DNA of 64,000 nucleotides from Streptomyces sp. RKND-216 (GTDB lineage Bacteria; Actinomycetota; Actinomycetes; Streptomycetales; Streptomycetaceae), in contig NZ_SSBQ01000002.1 in assembly GCF_004795255.1 (NCBI RefSeq), forward strand, positions 229,001-293,000, written 5' to 3'. The position numbers and the translations under genes are program-made. The number at the start of each line of letters is the position of its first letter. Within the stretch, counting starts at the first letter, position 1. The notes under the pieces were generated by a model that searched no databases, was not told the DNA's origin, and worked only from the letters and a program-made list of their open reading frames with translations. Positions 27,508 to 36,400 of this stretch are shown one piece after another.

Positions 27508-27702
27508 TCAGCCGTTGGCGACACCCCAGGTGTAGGCGCCGACGACGGCACCCGCACCGGCTACGCCGCCTGCCACGTACCAGCAGGTGGCGGCGGCGGA
27601 GGCGGGGGTGCCCATGACCGGCGCGGGGGTGGTCTCCTGGAGGCCGTTCTCGATCGGACCGAAGTCCTGCCCGTTCATGAACGTCGCGATCTTCTGCTCC
27701 AT
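27508..27702 (-). CDS. Small Gly-rich peptide, bacteriocin-like (first of pair)
   Basis: 64-aa peptide starting MEQKIATFMNGQDFGPIENG. Its C-terminus after TTPAPVMGTPASAAATCWY is a membrane-like Gly-rich segment (VAGGVAGAGAVVGAYTWG) ending VANG, with GxxxG spacing. A single Cys is present. The ATG at 27702 is preceded by AGGAGG at ideal distance. It lies 61 bp upstream of the second peptide on the same strand and shares its layout (polar leader, a Thr/Pro-rich hinge with a Met, Gly-rich core), so they are paralogous or partner peptides in one operon. No family recognised. Confidence 0.65.
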   Translation of the reverse strand: MEQKIATFMNGQDFGPIENGLQETTPAPVMGTPASAAATCWYVAGGVAGAGAVVGAYTWGVANG

Positions 27703-28640
27703 GCGGAGTCCTCCTGTGTGTCTCGGTCGTGCTCCGTACCGGGACGGCACGCCGCCGCCCGGTCATACCCGACGACGCCGCGTCGGGCAGCTTCGAGGCG
27801 CGGCCGCTGAGTCCGGGCCGCGGCGATCTGCGTTCAGCGATGAGGTGGCGGGGAGATGCGCGCCGCTCGCGCGGGACAGAGGGCTTGGTGGACGACGAAT
27901 GAGAATGCCCCCGTTTCGTGTCACGACGAACGACGCGTGTATCTCACGCATGCCGCAGGAGAATACCTTCCGAAGAAGGAGATCGATTTCTCCGTCACGT
28001 TCCTGGCCGGGGGAACGAGGAAGTGAAATCTCCATCTGACGCGTGGTCACGACGATAGGTGCAGGCAAAAGGATCGCCAAGAGGGTGTCGTGTGGCCTGC
28101 ATCACACCGGCGGTAATCCTTGGCCTCCCGCGTGGGCACACAATTGGCATTGCCAATTCGGTTTTTCCTGGGAAGCCGGAGCGACACTGCGGGCATATGC
28201 GCCGGGAAGGCGCTGTGCGGAAATCACGACGGCCGCATGGTGCGGAATCTGCGGATTGCGGGAATCACGCGTCGACGGCACCCACTCGGACGGAGCGCCC
28301 GGTCGGCTTCGAACCCCGGCACACCCCCGACGTACCGGCGGACACGCATCGGGCGCGCACGGACACGAGCAACGGAGGCGACAGAGATCCGCAACGTGCC
28401 CGGCGATGCTTCCACTCGGCCACCGAGCGCCACGCGCAGTGCGTAGCGTGCGTACATATAGGCGCGTCTATCTCCTTGATGCAACGTCCCGGCGCAGTCC
28501 TGCCCCTGCGTTCGACCGAGGAGCCTCTCGCGCCCCCGTCCCCTTGCCCTCCACCGCCGCGCGTCCCTCCCGCACGGCTGGCCGCCCTGCCCACGGCCCC
28601 GGGGTCTGCGACGAGCAGGACCTCGCCGCGGACCTCCGGC
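27703..28640. other. Long gene-poor stretch with an operator-like dyad
   Basis: 938 bp, of lower G+C than the flanks, without a supported gene. It presumably contains the promoter of the peptide pair at its left end. A perfect dyad AATTGGCA-T-TGCCAATT lies at 28142-28158, followed by CGGTTTTTCC. Readable frames here have no starts with ribosome sites and no recognisable domains. Confidence 0.5.
28142..28158. repeat. Perfect 8-bp inverted repeat
   Basis: AATTGGCA and TGCCAATT flank a single T; a T run follows at 28161-28165. It can be an operator or a small factor-independent terminator. No adjacent intact gene explains it. Confidence 0.6.
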
Positions 28641-29155
28641 TTGCGTTTCGACGGCGTCCACACCGGCGGCGTCGGCGACGCCAACCTCGTCGCCGGCCCG
28701 AAAAGGCGGATCACGGTGACCGGCGGACGCTTCACCCATCTCCTCGCCCAGTATCTGGCACTGCACCTGATGCAGCTGCGTGACGGCGTCCGCATCCTCC
28801 CCGACCGGCCCGTCGAGCGCACCGCGGCACTGACGGCCTGCGGCCGCCGTGATGTGCTCGTCCTCTGCGACTACCGGCGCTACGAACAGGACAAAAGCGT
28901 CATCGCCGAGGCACTGCGGGAGAAGGGGGGCACCGTGGTCCTGTTCACCGACGTTGGGCTGTCCCCCGCGACCGTGCACGCAGACGTGGTGCTCGCCAGC
29001 CAGGTCACCGCCCCTCCCCCTACGACAGCCTGGTTCCGACGCTGGCGGTCGTGGAGACCACCGTGCCCGCCGTCGTCAACGCCCTGGGGGAGAAGGCAAG
29101 AACCCGGATGCGGCAGGGTGAGGACACCGCCGTCCCCCATGGCCTCATCGCGTGA
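28641..29155 (+). pseudogene. MurR/RpiR-family regulator, broken SIS-domain fragment
   Basis: The frame shows ITVTGGRFTHLLAQYLALHL, ERTAALTACGRRDVLVLCDY and VVLFTDVGLSPATVHADVVL, the sugar-isomerase (SIS) half of an RpiR-type regulator. A frameshift near 29,013 is needed to continue into SPYDSLVPTLAVVETTVPAVVNAL, then GEKARTRMRQGED, and a stop. The N-terminal DNA-binding domain is absent. It is a truncated, frameshifted remnant marking the left edge of the biosynthetic cluster. Confidence 0.75.
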
Positions 29156-29210
29156 CCCGCGTCCGCATCCCGGCTCGCCGGTCCACCTGCCACCCGGGCC
29201 GGTCGAATGG

Positions 29211-29228
29211 AGTAGCCGAACGGCTACC
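29211..29228. promoter_or_regulatory. Cluster dyad, copy 1 (upstream of LuxR regulator)
   Basis: AGTAGCCG-AA-CGGCTACC, a dyad with 7 of 8 arm pairs matching, ends 144 bp before the regulator start codon. It fits the pattern G-G-T-G-N-C-C-G, two bases, C-G-G-G-Y-A-C-C seen at the other cluster promoters, with two substitutions in the outer arm positions. It is the weakest of the four copies. Confidence 0.5.
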
Positions 29229-29253
29229 CCCCCAACAGCAAACCGTAACGGCA

Positions 29254-29282
29254 CCAACCTGTCATGTGACATACCGGGTTGG
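29254..29282. promoter_or_regulatory. Nested inverted repeats in regulator leader
   Basis: CCAACC (29254-29259) pairs with GGTTGG (29277-29282), and inside lies TGTCA-TG-TGACA (29260-29271). The nested dyads stand 90 bp before the regulator start and could be a second operator or an mRNA leader hairpin. Confidence 0.45.
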
Positions 29283-29371
29283 CACATGGTGGACAGGAGG
29301 CGGCTCCATCGACGCATCCGAACTGGAGATGTATTACAAATAAGCCCGTCAAACCTGAGAGGATGGTCTAG

Positions 29372-30139
29372 GTGGCCGTGAGCAAGGGACTATCAGGGCC
29401 CCGGCCGATGCGAGTCAGCGACGACGCCACGACGTCCGGGGTCGCGGAGCAGCAGACGCTGCCGCCGTCCGCGATCTCCGGCGGTCTGCGCGTGAGCGTG
29501 GTGCACCCGCATGAGATGGTGCGGCGCGGTCTGGAGTCGATGATGCAGGAGAAGGATTTCGCGACCCAGGTCACGGCCTTCGAGGACCCCGGATCGGCTG
29601 AAGTACGGATGAACCTGCCCGGTACCGACGTGGTGATCTGTCCGTGCGACCTCACACCCGAGGTGATGGAGCTGGTGGCGGCCACGCGCGAGCAGCAGGG
29701 GAAGACGCTGGCCCTGCTGGAGAGCGGGGACGAACAGCAACTCGCCGTCGCCACGGAGATGCCGGCGGACGGGTTCCTGCTCGTCGACGAGATCACCGCG
29801 CAGTCGCTGGAGGACTCCCTCCGGAGGCTGGTCGGGGGCGACATGCCCGTGCCCGCCCTGCTGTCGAAGTGGATGCTGGGACGGATACGCAGCGGCGTTC
29901 CGGCCCGTTCTGTGCGACCGTTCTTCCTCACGGCACGTGAGCAGGAGACGCTGCAACTTCTCGCAGAGGGGTACAGCAACAAGCAGATAGCCAGGTCGTT
30001 GCAGATATCCCAGCACGGCGCGAAGCGACACGTGGCCAACGTACTGGCGAAGCTCAACTGTCCCAACCGGACGCTGGCCGTTGCCCTGGCCCTGCGCGAG
30101 GGCATCGTCGACGATCCCTCCGACGAGGAAGGGCCCTGA
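29372..30139 (+). CDS. LuxR-family regulator with degenerate receiver domain
   Basis: 255-aa probable pathway regulator. Residues about 38-160 have the fold pattern of a NarL/FixJ receiver (LRVSVVHPHEMVRRGLESMM). However, the acidic pocket (normally VVDDH) reads VVHPH, and the phospho-acceptor Asp (normally VVLLD) is replaced, giving DVVICPCDL. Phosphorylation is therefore unlikely and a ligand-driven mode is probable. Residues about 190-250 are a LuxR helix-turn-helix (LTAREQETLQLLAEGYSNKQIARSL). The GTG at 29372 lies 8 bp after GAGAGGA; GTG at 29378 is an alternative. It is the only regulator seen inside the cluster and converges on the thioesterase gene. Confidence 0.88.
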   Translation: MAVSKGLSGPRPMRVSDDATTSGVAEQQTLPPSAISGGLRVSVVHPHEMVRRGLESMMQEKDFATQVTAFEDPGSAEVRMNLPGTDVVICPCDLTPEVMELVAATREQQGKTLALLESGDEQQLAVATEMPADGFLLVDEITAQSLEDSLRRLVGGDMPVPALLSKWMLGRIRSGVPARSVRPFFLTAREQETLQLLAEGYSNKQIARSLQISQHGAKRHVANVLAKLNCPNRTLAVALALREGIVDDPSDEEGP

Positions 30140-30163
30140 CCAGCATCCCACCACTCCCTTTCC

Positions 30164-30934
30164 TCACCCGTGCTCGAAAACACCGGACAGGTGTTCCAGC
30201 ATGGTGGTTTCCTGCTGGTGGATGAAGAAGTGGTCGCCCTCAAGGACCTTGAGGGTGAACGCTGCACTCGTGTGACGCTCCCACTGTGCCACGGCGGAGA
30301 CCGGCACCTCCTCGTCGCCGGTGCCGGCGAAGGCGGTGATCGGACAGCTCAGCGGGCGTCCCGCCGTGTGCTGGTAGGTGTCGGCGACCGCGAGGTCGGC
30401 GCGGAGGATGGGGATGACCAGTTCCATCAACGAGTCGTCCGCCAGCACCGCGTCCGGGGTTCCGTTGAAGGCGCGGAGGCGTTCGCGGAACTGCTCCTCG
30501 GGCAGGTTGTAGTCGGGTACTGCGGTCCGCCGCATATGCGGGGCGCGGAAAGCGCCGACGCACAGGTGCGCCGGCGGGCAGCCGAAGCGCTGCTCCATCG
30601 TGCGGGCGAGTTCGAAGGCCACGAGGGCACCGAGACTGTAGCCGAACAGGGCGTACGGGGCGTCCCGGGCCGCGAGCAAGGTCGGCAGCAGGTCCTGGAT
30701 GAGCGCCTCGATGCGGTCGTGAGGGGGTTCGCGGAACCGACTGCCGCGGCCGGCGGGTTCGACGGCGTGCAGACGTACGTGGGCGGGCATGGCGGCCTCC
30801 CAGCCGGCGAAGAGGCGGGCCGAGCCGCCGGCGTAGGGGAAGCAGAAGAGCCGGAGCGGCCGGCTGCCGTCCGCAGTGGGTGTGACCGGAACGGAGGCGC
30901 CCGCGGCGGGGGCGGTGCTGGGGTCCATCGGCAT
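30164..30934 (-). CDS. Type II thioesterase of the NRPS-PKS cluster
   Basis: 256-aa alpha/beta-hydrolase that clears misprimed or stalled acyl groups from carrier proteins. It shows LRLFCFPYAGGSARLFAGW at the N-terminus, the nucleophile in FGYSLGALVAFELAR (Ser100), the Asp-containing TGDEEVP and the catalytic His in EGDHFFIHQ (about 238). The ATG at 30934 shares one base with the acyl-CoA dehydrogenase stop (TGATG), implying coupled translation; ATG at 30928 is an alternative with better ribosome-site spacing. It is the last gene of the panD-to-thioesterase operon. Confidence 0.93.
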   Translation of the reverse strand: MPMDPSTAPAAGASVPVTPTADGSRPLRLFCFPYAGGSARLFAGWEAAMPAHVRLHAVEPAGRGSRFREPPHDRIEALIQDLLPTLLAARDAPYALFGYSLGALVAFELARTMEQRFGCPPAHLCVGAFRAPHMRRTAVPDYNLPEEQFRERLRAFNGTPDAVLADDSLMELVIPILRADLAVADTYQHTAGRPLSCPITAFAGTGDEEVPVSAVAQWERHTSAAFTLKVLEGDHFFIHQQETTMLEHLSGVFEHG

Positions 30935-32178
30935 CACTCCTCCCCCGCCACCGACGCCGCCCCGTCCGGTCGCGCAGAGCCGTCGCGCCGCGAGAGCAGC
31001 GAGGCGATGGTCTGGAACTGGACGTTGGAGGTGCCCTCGTAGATGGCGCCGATCTTGGCGTCCCGGTAGAGCTTCTCCACGGGGTGGTTGCCCGCGAACC
31101 CGGCGCCGCCGAGGGTCTCCACGGCCTGCGAGGCGACGCGTTCGGCGACCGCTGAGGCCACGTACTTGGCCATCGAGGAGGCCTTGAGCCGCTCGTGCTG
31201 GGGGGCCTCGCCCTGCAGCAGCCGGGCGGTGTTGTACAGCAGGACGCGGGCGGCCTCGACTTCCGCGGCGAGGCGGGCGAGCGGGAACCGTACGCCCTGG
31301 AAGTCCCAGATGCGGGTGCCGAACTGCTCGCGCTCCTCGGCGTGGCTCAGGGCGTGCTGCAGGGCGCCGTCGGCGAGACCGACGAGCTGGGCGGCGATAC
31401 CGAGCTTCCCGATGTCGAGAGTGGCCACCATGAGGCTTCCCCCGTCGTCCGGCCGGCCGAGCAGGTCGGCGCGCCTGACCCGCACGTTCTCCAGGACGAC
31501 TTCGCAGGTCGAGCTTGCGCGGATGCCCATCTTGGGGACCGCCGCGCCGACCGTGAGGCCGGGCGCGTCACGCTCCACGAGGAAGGCGCTGAGGCCGGGG
31601 GGCGCGGACGCGGACGGCCGCTCGCCGGTACGGGCGAAGACCAGGAAGAGTCCGGCCTCCGCAGCGCTGGTGATCCAGCGCTTGCGGCCGTTGAGAACGT
31701 AGGCGTCGCCGTCGGGTTCGGCCCGGGTTGCCAGGGCGAACGCGTCGCTGCCGGCGCGCTCCTCGGAGATGGCGTAGGCGCCGGTCACACCGCTGGCGAG
31801 CCGGGGCAGGTGGCGGCGCTTCTGGTCGCCGCTGCCGTGGCGCAGCAGGGCGCTGGCGACCAGGGCGTTCTGCACGTCGACGAAGACGGCGACGGAAGGG
31901 TCGACGCGGGCGAGCTCCTCGATGGCCAGGACGACATCGAACAGGTCGCCGCCACCGCCGCCGTACATCTCGGGGATCTCGATGCCCATCAGGCCGTGCT
32001 CGAAGAGTCCGCGGACCAGGGCGTCGTCGAGACGTCCGGCCTCGTCCATGCCACGGACGCGGGGGGCCACGCGGTCGCGAGCGAAGTCGCGGACCTTGCG
32101 ACGCCATGCCTCGGCGGCGGGCGACAGGTCGGTGAGGGGGCGGGGAGCGTTGTCGAGTGAGGGGTTTGGAGGTTTCAT
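30934..32178 (-). CDS. Acyl-CoA dehydrogenase family flavoprotein
   Basis: 414-aa FAD enzyme that introduces a double bond into an acyl or carrier-bound aminoacyl thioester. It has YAISEERAGSDAFAL, KRWITSAAEAGLF, FGTRIWDFQGVRFPLARL and the catalytic-base region GAIYEGTSNVQFQTIA (Glu about 388), so the active residue is retained. The start at 32178 (MKPPNPSLDN) follows GAGAGGA; a GTG at 32226 overlapping the monooxygenase stop lacks a ribosome site. In the cluster it may desaturate the starter acid or a peptide residue. The exact substrate is not evident. Confidence 0.9.
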   Translation of the reverse strand: MKPPNPSLDNAPRPLTDLSPAAEAWRRKVRDFARDRVAPRVRGMDEAGRLDDALVRGLFEHGLMGIEIPEMYGGGGGDLFDVVLAIEELARVDPSVAVFVDVQNALVASALLRHGSGDQKRRHLPRLASGVTGAYAISEERAGSDAFALATRAEPDGDAYVLNGRKRWITSAAEAGLFLVFARTGERPSASAPPGLSAFLVERDAPGLTVGAAVPKMGIRASSTCEVVLENVRVRRADLLGRPDDGGSLMVATLDIGKLGIAAQLVGLADGALQHALSHAEEREQFGTRIWDFQGVRFPLARLAAEVEAARVLLYNTARLLQGEAPQHERLKASSMAKYVASAVAERVASQAVETLGGAGFAGNHPVEKLYRDAKIGAIYEGTSNVQFQTIASLLSRRDGSARPDGAASVAGEE

Positions 32179-32222
32179 CGGTCCTCTCGCTGACGGGCGG
32201 CGGGCGCTCACGGCGGCCTCGG

Positions 32223-33431
32223 TCACGGCTGCGCTACGACGTCGGGGGCCGGGGTCGCGTGCAGCCGGGGCGGCTGTTGCAGGTCACGCCACATGGCCTC
32301 CTGGTTGCGGGTGGCGAAGTGGCGCGTGAGGCGAAGGAACAGGGGCCGGAGCAGGCGGTTGTCCACCCGGGGCGCGGACGCGACCTTGAAGATGGTGTCG
32401 CGGACGGAGCGCACGCGTTCGCGGCGGACGCGTTCGTAGCTGCGGAGCGCCGCGACCGGGTCGCCGGGGGCGGCGCCCAGTTCGTCGCCGAGCACCACCG
32501 CGTCCTCGATGGCCTGGCAGGCCCCCTGGCCGAGGACCGTGGTGACTGCGTGCGCCGCGTCGCCGAGGAGGGTGACGGGGCCCTGTCCCCACCTGTCGTA
32601 CCAGTCGCAGTAGTAGAGGTCGGTGCGCAGCAGGCGGTCCTGGGGGGTGTTGCGCACCAGGCACTGCGGCGGTCCCTGGAAGCCGTCGATCAGTTCGAGG
32701 ATGCGTGCGCGCCGGGTGCCGGGGGCGTCCTGGCCGCCGGGCGGGGCGGGATGGCCGACGGTCCAGGTGACCCGGCCGCCGCCGATGTGCCAGGCACCGC
32801 CGTTGACGCCGTGCCTGCCCTGGAAGAGGTGCACGGTGCCAGGCGGGACACCGCAGTCGGTGTCGCTGACGCCGCGGTAGGTGGTGACACCGGTGTAGAC
32901 GGGGTCGGTGTCGGGGAGGATGCGCGCCGCGGTGCGGGAGCGCAGGCCGTCGGCGCCGACGAGGGCGCCGCCCGTGAGCTCCGTGCCGTCTTCGAGGCGG
33001 ACGGTGACCTGGTCGCCGTCGCTTCGGTGCTCGGTGATGTTGGCGGAGAAGCGGATTACCACGCCGGCCTGTTCGCAGGCGTCGGTGAGGACGCGGGCCA
33101 GCGCGCCGCGGGCGATGGTGACGCCCGGGATGCTGCCGGGGTGGGTGTACTCCTGCACCGGGGTGTGGATGACCGGCACGTCGCGTTCGGTGACCAGGCG
33201 GGACTGCTGGATGGGGACGCCGGCCCGGAGTACCTCGTCGCCCAACCCGAGGGCGGCGAGGGCACTGGTCGCGTTGGACCAGATGGTGACGCCGGTGCCG
33301 CTGGTCTCGATGCGCAGGCTGGTGCGGCGTTCCAGGACGGTGACCGGGAACCCCTGCAGCCGGACGGCGAGTGCCGCCGTGAGACCGCCGATGCCCGCTC
33401 CGGCGACGAGGACTGTGGGTTTCGCGTGCAT
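32223..33431 (-). CDS. FAD-dependent monooxygenase (class A)
   Basis: 402-aa flavin hydroxylase of the PHBH fold. It has the N-terminal GAGIGGLTAALAV dinucleotide motif (residues 11-23), the middle DG motif VGADGLRSRTA (about 160) and the second FAD motif TLLGDAAHAVTTVLGQGACQAIEDAVVL (split by the GD motif, about 295-322). It lies 21 bp downstream of the terminal NRPS gene in the same operon, so it probably hydroxylates the peptide or a precursor. Ribosome site GAAAGG precedes ATG 33431. Confidence 0.92.
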   Translation of the reverse strand: MHAKPTVLVAGAGIGGLTAALAVRLQGFPVTVLERRTSLRIETSGTGVTIWSNATSALAALGLGDEVLRAGVPIQQSRLVTERDVPVIHTPVQEYTHPGSIPGVTIARGALARVLTDACEQAGVVIRFSANITEHRSDGDQVTVRLEDGTELTGGALVGADGLRSRTAARILPDTDPVYTGVTTYRGVSDTDCGVPPGTVHLFQGRHGVNGGAWHIGGGRVTWTVGHPAPPGGQDAPGTRRARILELIDGFQGPPQCLVRNTPQDRLLRTDLYYCDWYDRWGQGPVTLLGDAAHAVTTVLGQGACQAIEDAVVLGDELGAAPGDPVAALRSYERVRRERVRSVRDTIFKVASAPRVDNRLLRPLFLRLTRHFATRNQEAMWRDLQQPPRLHATPAPDVVAQP

Positions 33432-33452
33432 GTCGTTGCCTTTCGGGGAGGG

Positions 33453-36400
33453 TCAGGCGTCGGTGTCGGCCGCCGCGGGGGGCGGCGGCAGGAAGCCGGT
33501 CGCGGTCAGCTCCTGCACGAAGCGGGTGAGCAGCGGGACGTCCACCGTCGGGGGCCGCAGTCCGCCGGTGGCCCGCAGGGTGTTCGAGGTGTCGAAGACG
33601 GGTTCGCGCAGCCCCTGCCGGTCGTCCTCGACACGCTTGCCGAACAGCGACAGGGTCGGGCCGAGGTCGCTGTCGGGGTGTCGTTCGGCGTGCGCTCGGC
33701 AGGCGCGGTACCAGTCTTCGAAGGAGTCGCGCCGGACCGGGTGGCCGGCCCGCCGGAGGGCGGCGTGCACGGTGTCGAAGGTGAGGCGCCGGGTGCCGCC
33801 GAACTGGTAGGTGCCGCCGAGATGTTCCTCCTGGCGGGCGATGCCGGTGACCACGCGGGCGATGTGGTCGACGGGCACGATGTCGGTGTGGAAGTCGAGC
33901 GTCGGCACGGAGCCGACGACGGCGCAGGCGCGGAGGATGTGGGTGAACACGTCGTCCGCACGCCACACTCCGCCGACGGTGTCGCCGGCGATGCGGCCGG
34001 GGCGGTAGACGGAGACGGGAACGCCACGGTCCCGGGCGATTCCGACGAGCTGCTCGGCCACCCACTTGCTCTGGTTGTAGCCGTTCTCCGCGGGCGGCGG
34101 GTCGGCGGGCAGTTCGTCCTCGCGGGCCGGAGGGTCGCCCTCCCGGCGCAGGGTGAAGACGGACAGGGTGGAGATGTGGTGGACCGGTTTGACCGGGCCG
34201 GTGCAGGCGAGCCGCAGGATGGACCGGGTGCCGCCGACGTTGGTGTCCCGCAGGGCTGCGTACGGCTTGGCGAAGTTGACGGCGGCGCCGCAGTGGTGGA
34301 TCTCCTGCACCTCGTGGGCGAGCCGCTCGAAGCCGTCGGCACCGAGACCGAGGTGGGGCCGGGACAGGTCACCCGGCAGTGCCCGTACCCGGTCCCGGGT
34401 GTCCTCGTCCCAACGGTCCCACAGCCGCAGTTCGCGCAGGTGGCGGGTCAGCCGGGCGTCGGCCTCCTCGACGGAGTCGCCGCGTACCAGGCAGACCACG
34501 TCTGCGCCGGTGCTGTCCAGCAGGGCGTTCAGCAGGAAGGCGCCGAGGAAGCCGGTGGCGCCGGTGAGGAGGACAGCCTGCGGGTCACTGCGCCACTGCG
34601 GGGGCCCCTCGGCGCGGATCTCGGGGTCCAGCGTGACGTCGGCGCGCGGACGGGTGTCGGCGCCGTCCGCCGCGTCGCCGTCTCCGGTACGGGTCACGGC
34701 GCGGGCCAGCGCGTGCGGGGTGGGCTCCTCGAAGAGCAGCCGGAGCGGGACGCGGGCGTCCGGCCAGGTGTCGCGCACCAGGGCGTGCAGGCGGGTGGCG
34801 GTCAGCGAGTTGCCGCCGAAGGCGAAGAAGTCGTCGTGCACACCGACCCCTTCGGTGCCGAGGACGCGCGCGAAGAGGGCCACGGCGTGTTCCTCCTCCG
34901 GGGTGGCGGGACGGGCCGGCGGTGCGCCGGGGCGTGTGGCGTCGGGGCGTGTGGCGTCGGGGCGGGGCAGCGCCGCACGGTCGGTCTTGCCGCTGGGGGT
35001 GCGCGGGAAGGCCGTGAGGGTGATCAGGTGTGCGGGGATCATGTAGCCGGGGAGGCGGTCGCGCAGCAGGGTGAGGAGTTCGCCGGTGAGGACGTGTGCC
35101 GGGCTGGCGCCGGTGTCGCCCTCGGTGCGGACGTAGCCGGTCAGCCGGGGGTCGCCGGGGGTGTCCTCGCGGAGCAGCACGACGGCGTCCCGCACGGCGG
35201 GGTGGGTGCGCAGCACGGCTTCGATCTCCCCGGGTTCGACCCGGAAGCCCCGCACCTTGACCTGGTCGTCCCGGCGGCCGAGGTACTCCAGCTGGCCGTC
35301 CGGGAGCCATCGGACGAGGTCGCCGGTGCGGTAGCGACGGTCGCCGGGACGGTCCGGGTCGGTGGTGAAGCGCTCGGCGGTCAGGTCGGCCAGCCCGAGG
35401 TAGCCGAGGGCGACGCCGGGACCACCGACGTGCAGTTCGCCGGGTACGCCGACCGGTACTCGGCGGCCGTCGGGGTCCAGGACGTCGAGGACGGCGTTGG
35501 GGACCGGGCGGCCCATGGGCGGGTGCCCTTCGCCGGTCAGCACTTTGGACAGCGTGGCGTACACGGTGATCTCGGTGGGGCCGTAGGCGTTGAACAGCCG
35601 CACATGGTCCGTCCAGCGCGCGGCGACCGAGGCGGGGCAGTCCTCGCCACCGGAGACGACGGTGCGCAGCGTGGGCATGTCGCGCGGGTCGAGCAGGGCC
35701 AGCAGGGAGGGCGGGAGCAGGGCCGCCGTGACGCGCAGCGCCTCAACGGTGACGGCCAGCTCCTCCCCGGCCAGGGGGGCGTCGGCGGCCGGCACGGCGA
35801 GGGTCGCACCTCCGAGGAGTGCGGTGACCCATTCCCACACGGAGGCGTCGAAGCTGGTGGAGGCGAAGGCGAGCAGGGTGTCGTCGGGTCCGATGCCGGT
35901 CAGGTCGCGGGTCAGGTGCAGGTCGACGACCGAACGGTGGGTGATCACCGTGCCCTTGGGGCGTCCGGTCGAGCCGGAGGTGTAGATGACGTACGCCGGG
36001 TCGTCCGGGCCGGCGGCCGGTGCGTCGTCGGTACGGTCGGCCCGTTCGTCGTCGTGGGGCGCCGGGAGTGGCCGGTCGAGGAGCACGAGGGTCGCGCCGT
36101 TGGCGGGGAGGGTGGCGGCGAGACCGCTGAGGGTGAGGACGACGGGTGCGGCGCTGTCGGTGAGCATGTGCCGGATGCGTTCGGCCGGGTAGCCGGGATC
36201 GACGGGCACGTATGCGCCGCCGGCCTTGAGGACGCCGAGGATGCCGGTGTACGTGTCCGGCGAGCGCCCGGTGCACAGGGCGACGAGGGTGCCGGGGCCG
36301 ACGCCGAGCGTGCGCAGGTGCCGGGCCAGGCGGTCGGCACGGGCGTCGAGTTCCGCGTACGTGGTGGTGGCGCCGTCGGCGCAGCGCAGTGCGATGTCGT

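Noticed and set aside
27255-27702. Lanthipeptide or thiopeptide precursors
   Set aside because: The cores have one Cys at most and no modifying enzyme gene is nearby, so those classes do not fit.
27763-28080. A 105-codon minus-strand reading upstream of the peptide pair
   Set aside because: It has no ribosome site, mixed composition and no family likeness; its 3' half is Arg/Pro-rich as in chance frames.
28059-29381. A single 440-codon protein across the RpiR region
   Set aside because: Only the middle part resembles a protein family, and it breaks off there into another frame; the rest is unconserved. A truncated, frameshifted RpiR fragment explains it better.
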